A DNA stretch of 15,239 nt from Bacteroidota bacterium. Lineage in GTDB: Bacteria; Bacteroidota; Bacteroidia; Chitinophagales; Chitinophagaceae. Position 1 is the stretch's first letter. Each line of letters starts with the position of its first letter. Both the position numbers and the translations under genes were made by a program. Location of the stretch: contig JAGWPQ010000394.1 of NCBI GenBank assembly GCA_028877045.1, positions 1 through 15,239 of the forward strand. The letters are read 5' to 3'. The notes below the pieces were generated by a model that made no database searches, was not told the DNA's origin, and saw only the letters and a list, made by a program, of their open reading frames with translations. Below are positions 1 through 6,248 of this stretch, piece after piece.

Positions 1-1109
1 AATTTTTGTTGTTGTAATTCAAAATCGCTTGCCTGCAATTGATACCGATTAATAGCTAATTTATCTTTCTTATATAAATTATTGAATAGATTATAGGTAA
101 TTGCAACACCTGCTGAATAATTGTATCGTTGATAACCAAGCCCGTTTGATAATGACTCGTAATTATCATTGTATTGAATACTCGAACCTCTTGCCCATGT
201 ACTACCTGCTAAAATTATTTTAGGTAAATAGGCTTTAGCGATTAGCCTATTGTTAGAAATAAAAATATCCTTTTGCTTGGCATAATAATTAATCAACGGA
301 TTATTGAGTGTATCAACGAAAGAATTGTCCGGCATTGGTCGATTGGTAACAAACCTATCCGACAGACTATCAATTTTAATATTAGTAGCTGAAATACCGG
401 TTAAATAACCCAACTGTTCTTTTAATAGTTGAACACTGCCTAAAGTTTGATTATACGTAATTCTTGTTTTAGATAATTCTGCTTTTGCCAAAGAAGAATC
501 TGAACCGGCTTTTAATCCGCTAGTAGTAAGCGCCTGAATTACTTTAAAAATACTGTCGTACCGATTTACATTTTGCTTATCTGCCTCAAGCCTGTATTGC
601 GCTTTCAATAAATCAAAATACAACTGCGATACTTGTAATGTAACATAATATGATTCTTTTTGAAAATCAGCCTCCTGAAAGTTTACATAGGATTGAGCAC
701 TATTCAATTTTGCTTTATTCAATCCAAAATTCCACAATTCATATTGACCATAAAACACAGCAAGGTTTCCTGATGCAACCTGAGAATTATTAGAGCTATT
801 TACACCCGATGATGTTGAAGGGGTAATTCCGAACGGAAAATAACTGCCCGCCAAAGAATTATCCGTACCCATATTTATTTGTTCACTTACATTTAATTGT
901 GGCAGAAAAGAATGCCTTGTGTCTGTTACAAAAGCCTTGGCACTATTTACCAATGCACGTTTTTGCATCAAAGATGGTAAATAGTTTTTTGCTGCCTCTG
1001 TTAAATCAGACAGCATGTAAACTTTGTTCTGTGAGAATAATGAAAGTGAAGGCAAAAGCAATAATACACTTAATACCCAACAGCACTTTCTTTTATAGAA
1101 AGAACCCAT
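1..1109 (-). CDS. TolC-family outer-membrane efflux protein, C-terminus cut by window edge
   Basis: An open frame of 369 codons runs from the ATG complement at 1107-1109 through base 1 without a stop, so the C-terminus lies outside the window. The N-terminus is a signal peptide: basic MGSFYKRK, then a Leu-rich core ending near LSLFSQ. The mature part reads as a TolC-type protomer: helix starts such as LTEAAKNYLPSLMQKRALV, then Gln/Ala/Leu-rich periplasmic helices (LQVSQLYFDLLKAQYRLEADK) and a beta segment with GVAITYNLF typical of the outer-membrane barrel repeat. By family knowledge it would form the trimeric outer-membrane exit duct of a tripartite RND or ABC exporter. The adaptor and pump genes would be expected further left. 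The 128-codon gene ends 38 bp upstream and is probably co-transcribed. Substrate unknown. Confidence 0.9.
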   Translation of the reverse strand, partial: MGSFYKRKCCWVLSVLLLLPSLSLFSQNKVYMLSDLTEAAKNYLPSLMQKRALVNSAKAFVTDTRHSFLPQLNVSEQINMGTDNSLAGSYFPFGITPSTSSGVNSSNNSQVASGNLAVFYGQYELWNFGLNKAKLNSAQSYVNFQEADFQKESYYVTLQVSQLYFDLLKAQYRLEADKQNVNRYDSIFKVIQALTTSGLKAGSDSSLAKAELSKTRITYNQTLGSVQLLKEQLGYLTGISATNIKIDSLSDRFVTNRPMPDNSFVDTLNNPLINYYAKQKDIFISNNRLIAKAYLPKIILAGSTWARGSSIQYNDNYESLSNGLGYQRYNYSAGVAITYNLFNNLYKKDKLAINRYQLQASDFELQQQK

Positions 1110-1147
1110 AGATTATGTTTTAGATGAAAAATTTTATTACAAAGAAA

Positions 1148-1534
1148 CTAAATAATACAAGGCGGACCGCGAAGTGATGAAGTTAAAGTAAAGGTAGTAA
1201 TCAGTGATTCCTGATAATTGTGACCAATTAAAACTTGTGTATAATATTTTATAAATAAATCAACATCCGGAAAATTAAAATCAGGGAAATTGGAAGGTTC
1301 AAACCTTTTATTTAAACGGATATTCGTTTGAGCAGAAGTAGTTTTGTTTAGCTGAACAGCATACTGTTCTGCTTGTTGTCCTTTTACATTTTGATAAACA
1401 TGAGTTTGGCTACTATTTTTTTGTGAGGCCGAAAAGTCGAAATTGAAAAATAACTGTACAAAAAAGAAAGCGACATACAGGCATGGAATCAAAAGCCCTT
1501 TCACTAAAAAATGTACTCCTTTCTTAAAAAACAT
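1148..1534 (-). CDS. Small hypothetical secreted or membrane-anchored protein ending in LRGPPCII
   Basis: I do not recognise a named family. The 128-residue product has a basic start (MFFKKG), one hydrophobic segment at about residues 8-30 (a signal peptide or N-terminal anchor), a polar Gln/Asn-rich middle, and a C-terminal motif SLRGPPCII. The gene lies 38 bp upstream of the TolC-family gene on the same strand, so a shared transcript is likely. A very good -7 box (minus-strand TATTTTTG at 1559-1566) lies 25 bp upstream of its start. The clear promoter, signal-like N-terminus and operon position argue that it is real. An accessory or sensor role for the exporter is only inference. Confidence 0.65.
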   Translation of the reverse strand: MFFKKGVHFLVKGLLIPCLYVAFFFVQLFFNFDFSASQKNSSQTHVYQNVKGQQAEQYAVQLNKTTSAQTNIRLNKRFEPSNFPDFNFPDVDLFIKYYTQVLIGHNYQESLITTFTLTSSLRGPPCII

Positions 1535-1558
1535 AATTCAAGATTGTTAACAACGTTT

Positions 1559-1566
1559 CAAAAATA
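1559..1566 (-). promoter_or_regulatory. -7 promoter box TATTTTTG for the small gene/TolC unit
   Basis: The minus strand reads TATTTTTG, a full match to the Bacteroidota -7 consensus TAnnTTTG, 25 bp upstream of the start at 1534. No clear TTG -33 element is visible at the usual spacing, and no copy of the GTRAC-N4-GTYAC dyad lies at the expected distance. This unit is therefore probably regulated differently from the divergent thioredoxin unit. Confidence 0.45.
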
Positions 1567-1640
1567 GGGAAATAGACAGCTAATTTTCTTAAATTTTTTA
1601 TAAATAAACATAAGCTTAACTTTATCGGCCAATCGCAGAT

Positions 1641-1684
1641 AGTAACAAATGTTACATAAAAAAAGTTGGCAGCTTTTTAACTTG
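1641..1684 (+). promoter_or_regulatory. Dyad activator site and -7 box of the thioredoxin-HMA-ICMT operon
   Basis: Bases 1641-1656 read AGTAACAAATGTTACA, a nearly perfect dyad (GTAAC-N4-GTTAC). A -7-like box TTAACTTG ends at 1684, 35.5 nt from the dyad centre. The same arrangement is found at five other promoters in the window at 36.5 or 37.5 nt. Transcription would start near 1689, downstream of the ATG at 1649. This rules that ATG out as the translation start and supports 1715. The -7 box here is the weakest of the six (two mismatches to TAnnTTTG). A second -7-like element, TAACTTTA, is at 1617-1624. Confidence 0.55.
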
Positions 1685-1714
1685 CACCTAATTACAGATC
1701 ACAAAATAAAAATT

Positions 1715-2014
1715 ATGGCAGCAACATTTTCAGAAATTATTCAATCTGACAAACCGGTACTGGTAGATTTCTCGGCCGAATGGTGCGGACCATGTAAAAT
1801 GATGGCGCCTATTTTAAAAGAATTAAAAGCAACGATGGGCGAAAATGTAAAAATCCTGAAAGTTGATGTAGATGCAAATCCGGCACTATCGGGTACTTAT
1901 CAAATTCAAAGTGTGCCCACTTTGATCATTTTTAAAAATGGTTTGGTAAAATGGCGTCAAAGTGGAGTTGTTCCTGCCAAACATTTACAGCAAATGATCG
2001 AATCCTTAAATTAA
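1715..2014 (+). CDS. trxA: Thioredoxin (WCGPC)
   Basis: The protein is a 99-residue single-domain cytoplasmic thioredoxin. The redox motif WCGPC is at residues 23-27, after the buried-Asp strand VLVDFSAEW, and the cis-proline is in SVPT near residue 68. FKNG and a C-terminal helix complete the fold. No signal peptide is seen. An in-frame ATG 66 bp upstream (1649) would add 22 residues unlike any thioredoxin and would lie upstream of the inferred transcription start, so MAATFSEIIQ is chosen. It leads an operon with an HMA protein (3 bp downstream) and a membrane methyltransferase. In this sulfur-rich context it may reduce persulfides as well as disulfides, which is inference. Confidence 0.93.
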   Translation: MAATFSEIIQSDKPVLVDFSAEWCGPCKMMAPILKELKATMGENVKILKVDVDANPALSGTYQIQSVPTLIIFKNGLVKWRQSGVVPAKHLQQMIESLN

Positions 2015-2017
2015 TGA

Positions 2018-2233
2018 ATGATGGAAAATTTAGAACTTAAACTAAAAAATATTAAATGCGATGGCTGTGTAGCCAATATTAAAGAAGCACTTAAAGTATT
2101 TAATAATATAGAAACGGTGACTGTAAATAAAGAAAACGGTATGGTCAGCATCACCGGTTCTTCGCTGCAGAAAAAAGTATTGGTTGATAAATTAACTGCA
2201 ATAGGTTATCCGCAAAAAACTATCTTCAATTAA
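2018..2233 (+). CDS. Heavy-metal-associated (HMA) domain protein, CopZ-like
   Basis: The product is a 71-residue stand-alone HMA (ferredoxin-like beta-alpha-beta) domain. The metal site is KCDGC at residues 13-17, with the usual following helix VANIKEALKVF and the later GYPQK strand end. Length and motif match CopZ/Atx1-like copper chaperones, though many Bacteroidota homologues lack proven metal specificity. Two consecutive ATGs (2018, 2021) can serve as start. The gene begins 3 bp after the thioredoxin stop, implying translational coupling, and 12 bp separate it from the next gene. A cysteine-pair protein between a thioredoxin and a methyltransferase could be a redox or metal relay. This is not shown by the sequence. 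Confidence 0.85.
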   Translation: MMENLELKLKNIKCDGCVANIKEALKVFNNIETVTVNKENGMVSITGSSLQKKVLVDKLTAIGYPQKTIFN

Positions 2234-2245
2234 CAATAAAAACGG

Positions 2246-2695
2246 ATGATAAAAAAAGCCGACAAAATTTATGTTTCTATTCAGGCTTTGCTCTTTATCC
2301 TTTATCTTATTCCGTTAACAATATTTCGGCTACATATTGTTTTAATTTTCCGGTATGCAGGTATTTTATTCTCTTTAACCGGTATTTTAATTGCATCAAT
2401 TGCTTTGCTGCAATTAAATAAATTTCTTACTGCATTTCCTACGCCAAAAAGAAACAGCACACTTTTAAAATCGGGGGTTTATAAATATGTTCGTCACCCT
2501 ATCTATTCCGGTATTATTTTAACAAGTACCGGCTATGGCTTATTTGCGCAAGATGTTTGGAAACTTTTTATTGCCGCTACACTCTTCATTCTCTTTTATT
2601 TCAAATCGAAGTACGAAGAAAGTCTATTGCTGAAACATTTTGAAGAATACGAAGCTTACCAAAAAAACAGTTCCAGATTCTTTCTTTTCTTTTAA
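2246..2695 (+). CDS. Isoprenylcysteine methyltransferase-like integral membrane protein
   Basis: The 149-residue protein has three to four hydrophobic segments (about 9-28, 32-56, 86-99, 105-120). It also carries the family signature of ICMT/PEMT-like SAM-dependent membrane methyltransferases: YVRHPIYSG at residues 81-89 (SAM-binding RHPxYxG), then KYEESLLLKHFEEYEAY near 122-138, with the paired Glu and the Tyr-rich helix. It is the last gene of the thioredoxin-HMA unit, 12 bp after the HMA gene. The substrate is unknown. Relatives methylate isoprenylcysteine, phospholipids or, in the MddA group, methanethiol. Prokaryotic short forms are mostly uncharacterised. A thiol substrate would suit the neighbourhood but is inference. 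Confidence 0.82.
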   Translation: MIKKADKIYVSIQALLFILYLIPLTIFRLHIVLIFRYAGILFSLTGILIASIALLQLNKFLTAFPTPKRNSTLLKSGVYKYVRHPIYSGIILTSTGYGLFAQDVWKLFIAATLFILFYFKSKYEESLLLKHFEEYEAYQKNSSRFFLFF

Positions 2696-2730
2696 GTCCA
2701 ATTGTGTAAATACCTTTTTGAATTATGAAA

Positions 2731-2759
2731 TAAAAAAAGCCGCACTTAAAAATGCGGCT
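2731..2759 (-). terminator. Rho-independent terminator of the SQR operon, possibly bidirectional
   Basis: A 7-bp GC-rich stem, AGCCGCA (2738-2744) with TGCGGCT (2753-2759), closes an 8-nt loop. On the minus strand it is followed by a run of seven T (2732-2738), just 11 bp beyond the DsrE2-like stop codon. On the plus strand the stem is followed by a weaker T-rich tail, so it may also stop transcription from the convergent ICMT-like gene, which ends at 2695. Confidence 0.88.
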
Positions 2760-2769
2760 CTTATTTGTT

Positions 2770-3252
2770 TTAAATAAACAACATGTGCGTTCCAATACCT
2801 GTACTATACTTATAAAAATCGCCAACAGTTATGATGCCATCTATATCGGCATACATATCTTCTTTGGTAAAATGAAACATATCCATCGCTAATTTACACG
2901 CCCATAATTTCACGCCTGATGCCTTTAAAATATCTAAGAATTCATGCACGCCCGGCATATCTAATTTTTCCATTTCTTTTTTCATCATATGCGTAGCAAA
3001 TGCTTCCATACCGGGCAATCCGCCGATCATGGTTGGCATGTGCATGGCAGGATTACCAACCGTTGCCACATGCAGATGTTCCATCTTTTTATTATGCAAA
3101 GCTTCCAATCCAAAGAAAGTAAAGAACATTTCTGCTTCAATGCCTTCCATTCTGGCACCATTCGTTAACACAAATGCTGCATAAACATTTTCAATAGAGG
3201 CTTTCGAAAGTATGATCATCATCTTTCTTATTTCGCCATTATATTCACTCAT
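2770..3252 (-). CDS. DsrE2-like sulfur-carrier family protein (DsrE/DsrF/DrsH fold)
   Basis: A 160-residue cytoplasmic protein of the DsrE/TusD-like fold, closest by pattern to DsrE2/COG2210 proteins. It has the opening strand MMIILSKASIENVYAAFVLTNGA, then EAEMFFTFFGLEAL, a Met-rich linker (MHMPTMIGGLPGM), and the conserved cysteine in LWACKLAMDMF (Cys119), where the family carries sulfane sulfur. The ORF can be extended to 3336, but those 28 residues lie across the inverted repeat region and look non-coding. MSEYNGEIRK at 3252 fits the family. It is the third gene of the SQR operon, 143 bp after the TusE/DsrC gene. Expected role: taking persulfide sulfur from SQR or exchanging it with TusE. 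The exact partner is inferred. Confidence 0.85.
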   Translation of the reverse strand: MSEYNGEIRKMMIILSKASIENVYAAFVLTNGARMEGIEAEMFFTFFGLEALHNKKMEHLHVATVGNPAMHMPTMIGGLPGMEAFATHMMKKEMEKLDMPGVHEFLDILKASGVKLWACKLAMDMFHFTKEDMYADIDGIITVGDFYKYSTGIGTHMLFI

Positions 3253-3298
3253 GATTTTTAATTTTATTGTAACAGGATTATATTGTCTTAGGTTTTTA

Positions 3299-3378
3299 TT
3301 ACACGAATTATATCGAATTACACGAATTAAACACACACAAATTTTCCTGATTCATTTAATTCGATATAATTAGTGTAA
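3299..3378. repeat. 22-bp inverted repeat between the TusE/DsrC and DsrE2 genes
   Basis: The left arm 3299-3320 and right arm 3357-3378 are inverted copies of 22 bp with one mismatch, around a 36-nt spacer. The arm contains ACACGAATT units, and a further ACACGAATTAA follows the left arm. In the operon mRNA it would form a long AU-rich stem-loop in the 143-nt gap before the DsrE2-like gene. It may be a dispersed genomic palindrome or an mRNA stability/processing element. Confidence 0.75.
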
Positions 3379-3395
3379 CAGTTTTTCAATCAGCA

Positions 3396-3704
3396 TCAGA
3401 TACAACTTGCGGGTTTTGGCACACCTGCTATTTTAGTAGCTGTTTTTAATGGTCCTGATGGAAATAAAGAATAGAATTCTTTTATATCCACAACACCACT
3501 TTTACCGATTTTACGAATACTCAATGGTGATTCTTTTTTAAATTCATCCTGAATATAATCTATCACCTGCCAGTGTTTATTTGTAAGATCGATATGGTTT
3601 TCTTTGGCTAATGCTTCGCCAACTTCTTTATTCCATTCAGCAAAATTTGTAAGGTATCCTTCTTCGTTAACTGTAATGGTTTTGTTTGCAATTGTCTTTT
3701 CCAT
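3396..3704 (-). CDS. tusE: TusE/DsrC-family sulfur relay protein, single-cysteine type
   Basis: A 102-residue cytoplasmic protein with the DsrC/TusE pattern: VNEEGYLTNFAEWNKEVGEALA at the N-terminus, LTNKHWQVIDYIQDEF in the middle and the flexible C-terminal arm FPSGPLKTATKIAGVPKPASCI. The penultimate Cys101 is the persulfide-carrying CysB. At the CysA position, 11 residues earlier, there is Thr90. The protein is therefore a TusE-type carrier and not a DsrC that forms the intramolecular trisulfide with DsrAB. The helical region before FPSGP is several residues shorter than in E. coli TusE (about 109 residues). It starts 16 bp after the SQR stop, so it is co-transcribed. It probably accepts sulfane sulfur produced by SQR, directly or through the DsrE2-like protein. 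Confidence 0.9.
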   Translation of the reverse strand: MEKTIANKTITVNEEGYLTNFAEWNKEVGEALAKENHIDLTNKHWQVIDYIQDEFKKESPLSIRKIGKSGVVDIKEFYSLFPSGPLKTATKIAGVPKPASCI

Positions 3705-3720
3705 AAAAAAAATTTATAGG

Positions 3721-4956
3721 TTAATTAAAATGTTTTCCTGCTGTGTTCATGTTTGCTGTAACAAAAGGAATCGGTGTTCCTTTCAATAACATATTCCAAT
3801 AGATCCATCTGAAAGCTAATTTGCCCCAATGGTTCATTTTACTTTCTTTAAGTAATTGTAACGGGCCAACACCTGCAAACGGGAATGTTCCGTTAACCGG
3901 TTCGTGTGTATAATTAAAATCAATCAGCAAGGCTTTACTCTTGCCTGTTTCGATAAAACAATTCGCATGCCCGTCGAATGATGCTGATAATTTTTCATTC
4001 TTGATATAATGCAAAATATTTTCGGTAAGTATTTCTGCTTCAAAGTGTGCTACCGATCCTGCTTTTGAGGCCGGAATATTGGTTGCATCACCAATTACAA
4101 AAATATTTGCATGATCTTTTGATTGTAATGTTTCTTTGTTGGTAGGTACATAATTTAATTCATCACCAAGGCCGGATCTTTCCATCAATTCATCCCCTTT
4201 ATTTGTAGGAACGGTTACCAACAGATCGAACGGTATTTCTTTGCCACCATAATCAACAATGGTTTTATTTTCATTGTTTACTTCAGCAATAGCAAAATCA
4301 CTTTCGATGGCAATATTTTTTTCTTGCAATAAATGTTCTAACGCAGCAGTCGATTTTGGTTTTGTAAATGCACCGCTTAATGGTGTTACATAAGTGATGT
4401 TTACTTTGTCTCTCATTTTTTTATTTATAAAATAAGAGTCGGCCAGGAATGCAAATTCCAAAGGAGCTACGGGGCATTTGATCGGCATCTCGGTAATGTG
4501 AATGACTAAATTCCCGCCCTGCCAATCGCGCAATTTATTTCGTAATGCAATGGAGCCTTCGAAAGTATAAAAATCAAAAACTGTTTTATGCCATTCGGCA
4601 CCTTTCATCCCTTCAATTTCTTCAGGAGCGATCTTTGCACCGGTTGCAATGATCAACAGATCGTAGTGCAATTGATCGCCGCCGGTCATCTGAATGTAAT
4701 TTTCATCAGCAACAATGCGATCGATTTTTTTGGTGATCAGATTTACATCAGAAGGAATAAAATCTTTAATTGATTTTATAATATCATCTGGCTTATAAAT
4801 ATCAAAAGGAAGAAATAAATAACCGGGCTGATAGTGATGTTCTTTTCTTTCATCAACAATATCAATTGTCCATTCTTTCCGGTTTAATTTTTTGTGCAGG
4901 TGATTTGCCATCATGGTTCCTGCAGTACCGGCGCCTAAAATTACAAGTCGTTTCAT
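3721..4956 (-). CDS. sqr: Sulfide:quinone oxidoreductase (FAD-dependent)
   Basis: A 411-residue monotopic flavoprotein that oxidises sulfide to sulfane sulfur and passes electrons to the quinone pool. FAD motif I is VILGAGTAGT at residues 5-14, followed by the acidic strand end IVDERKEHHYQPGY. ATGAKIAPEEIEG occurs at 104-116 and the second FAD motif NIFVIGDATNIP at 284-295. Catalytic cysteines are Cys161 in EMPIKCPVAPLEF and Cys333 in GHANCFIE. The third cysteine of some SQR types is absent. The C-terminus (LLKGTPIPFVTANMN) is amphipathic, fitting membrane association. It is the first gene of a unit with TusE/DsrC and DsrE2-like genes, and sits about 29 nt downstream of the inferred transcription start of a promoter with four tandem dyads. 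A related FCSD-type flavoprotein is less likely because no signal peptide or cytochrome partner is present. Confidence 0.94.
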   Translation of the reverse strand: MKRLVILGAGTAGTMMANHLHKKLNRKEWTIDIVDERKEHHYQPGYLFLPFDIYKPDDIIKSIKDFIPSDVNLITKKIDRIVADENYIQMTGGDQLHYDLLIIATGAKIAPEEIEGMKGAEWHKTVFDFYTFEGSIALRNKLRDWQGGNLVIHITEMPIKCPVAPLEFAFLADSYFINKKMRDKVNITYVTPLSGAFTKPKSTAALEHLLQEKNIAIESDFAIAEVNNENKTIVDYGGKEIPFDLLVTVPTNKGDELMERSGLGDELNYVPTNKETLQSKDHANIFVIGDATNIPASKAGSVAHFEAEILTENILHYIKNEKLSASFDGHANCFIETGKSKALLIDFNYTHEPVNGTFPFAGVGPLQLLKESKMNHWGKLAFRWIYWNMLLKGTPIPFVTANMNTAGKHFN

Positions 4957-4989
4957 AAAAATTATTTAATTAACTCTTTAATTATACTG

Positions 4990-5100
4990 CAAAGTTCCAT
5001 CGTGCAAAATCGTGCTTGTGTGATGTTTGTTACATAGGGTTATGACACTTCTCACATCTTAATATGACACTTCTCACATCCGAATATGACTTTTCTCATT
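4990..5100 (-). promoter_or_regulatory. SQR operon promoter: four 16-bp dyads in 22-bp phase plus -7 box
   Basis: Dyads start at 5019, 5041, 5063 and 5085, exactly 22 bp apart: TGTGATGTTTGTTACA, TATGACACTTCTCACA (twice) and TATGACTTTTCTCATT. Each approximates TGTGA-N6-TCACA. The minus-strand -7 box GAACTTTG covers 4990-4997, with its terminal G at 4990, 36.5 nt from the centre of the promoter-proximal dyad. This is a class II activator geometry. The 22-bp step is about two helical turns, so four dimers would lie on one face of the DNA. The remaining part of the 270-bp gap (5101-5226) holds only AT-rich sequence. Confidence 0.8.
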
Positions 5101-5226
5101 TAAAGAACAAACAATCATTCTTTATTAAATGCAACACCCATTTTCACAAAATTTTTTGTTGATCTTTTTCTATGCCATACATCAATCTCTTTAATAATTC
5201 TTGATGCTGTAAATTTTATCATATAA

Positions 5227-6126
5227 TTATTTCACCAATTGTTTCAATAAATTTTCGATATTTCCGGGTGTTGACATGATTTTTGTAAAAGTCATCATGG
5301 TTAAATCCGGAAACGAAAGTGCAATACGGTATCTGCCGTGAAGCATCAAAACTTTATTACCCGATACCAATACTTCATAAGGCAGAAAGGCTGTATGTTT
5401 TGGCTGGCTTATATCAATAATCGGTAAAAATTTATTTTCACCTTTTTCACCCGAAAGTGCAAAACCATACAACGTTAATTCTTTACCGGGGATAGTAACT
5501 TTGTAGATCATTTTAACATCAGGTACACCTTTTTTGATGCCCGCTTCTATTTTATCAAGTGCAGCAGTATAGTTGTCAAAATTTGCCAGTTCTACCGCAT
5601 CATCAAAATAAGGCATTGAAAACATGTAATGATATTTGCGAAGATCTTTTACTGACAAACCATGTTTAGATCCAAACGGCTTACCAATAAATTCGCCCGA
5701 TGCTTTCATGGTTTTTTCTAACCGTTCGGTAAGTGCTGTGTAGTTGCTTGCAACTTTGTCAAAATCATTTCTGAAATAAGCATTCCCCCAGTATTGCGGA
5801 TTAGTATATGAAACGATGGTTTTACCATTTTCATTTGTAATGCCTATGCGTAGTGTAGCTGCAAACCCTGTTAAACCACCGATTTTTTTAATGGCAGTTT
5901 CCAGTTCTGCGGATGTAAAAATGATAATTGCCCGGTTTTTATCATTTGCCGGTTGATATTTCCCTACAACTTTAATTCCATTAATCTCTAGCTGGTTCAC
6001 AACTTTTTCCTGAGTATTTATTACGGTTTCATTTGTTTCAAATCCTACAATATACGGGCTTAAATTTTGTGCATTTACCCAATAAAAAGGCAGGAACAGT
6101 AAAGAGATGATTGCGATTTTTTTCAT
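5227..6126 (-). CDS. Secreted protein with DUF302-like N-terminal region
   Basis: A 299-residue protein with a clear signal peptide (MKKIAIISLLFLPFYWVNAQ, cleavage near residue 20), hence periplasmic or outer-membrane associated. Residues 25-145 resemble DUF302: NTQEKVVNQLEINGIKVVGKY, then an FAATLRIGITNENGKTIVSYTNPQYW strand pair. The rest (KYHYMFSMPYFDDAVELANF, VKMIYKVTIPGKELTLYGFAL) is not recognised. A terminal TMMTFTKIMSTPGNIENLLKQL helix could be structural. It has no cysteines and no enzyme motif that I can name. It follows the FadL-like gene by 122 bp on the same strand, with a stem-loop in the gap, and lies directly upstream of the SQR promoter. Envelope handling of a hydrophobic ligand with FadL is inference. 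Confidence 0.8.
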   Translation of the reverse strand: MKKIAIISLLFLPFYWVNAQNLSPYIVGFETNETVINTQEKVVNQLEINGIKVVGKYQPANDKNRAIIIFTSAELETAIKKIGGLTGFAATLRIGITNENGKTIVSYTNPQYWGNAYFRNDFDKVASNYTALTERLEKTMKASGEFIGKPFGSKHGLSVKDLRKYHYMFSMPYFDDAVELANFDNYTAALDKIEAGIKKGVPDVKMIYKVTIPGKELTLYGFALSGEKGENKFLPIIDISQPKHTAFLPYEVLVSGNKVLMLHGRYRIALSFPDLTMMTFTKIMSTPGNIENLLKQLVK

Positions 6127-6200
6127 AATATAAATTGTATCAGTGAGATCGTTTTATGTTATTTTATCATTATTCAAACATTACAAATACCGGAGTATTA

Positions 6201-6242
6201 TTATTGTGTATACACCCATCATTATAGATGTATACACAATAA
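6201..6242 (-). repeat. Perfect 14-bp inverted repeat (stem-loop) between the FadL-like and DUF302-like genes
   Basis: Arms TTATTGTGTATACA (6201-6214) and TGTATACACAATAA (6229-6242) are perfect inverted copies around a 14-nt loop, starting 7 bp after the FadL-like stop. In the minus-strand mRNA it forms a long AU-rich stem about 75 nt before the next start codon. No T-run follows on the minus strand, so it looks more like an intercistronic stabiliser, processing site or attenuator than a full terminator. Confidence 0.8.
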
Positions 6243-6248
6243 ATTGTT

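Noticed and set aside
899..1111. Plus-strand frame of 70 codons
   Set aside because: Antisense to the clearly coding TolC-family gene; no recognisable features.
1649..1714. Upstream 22-codon extension of thioredoxin 1
   Set aside because: It lies upstream of the inferred transcription start and overlaps the dyad. The added residues do not resemble a thioredoxin or a signal peptide.
5019..5100. CRISPR-like array
   Set aside because: The unit is 22 bp with a 16-bp dyad core and only 6 bp between cores, with four copies and no unique spacers. Promoter position fits operators.
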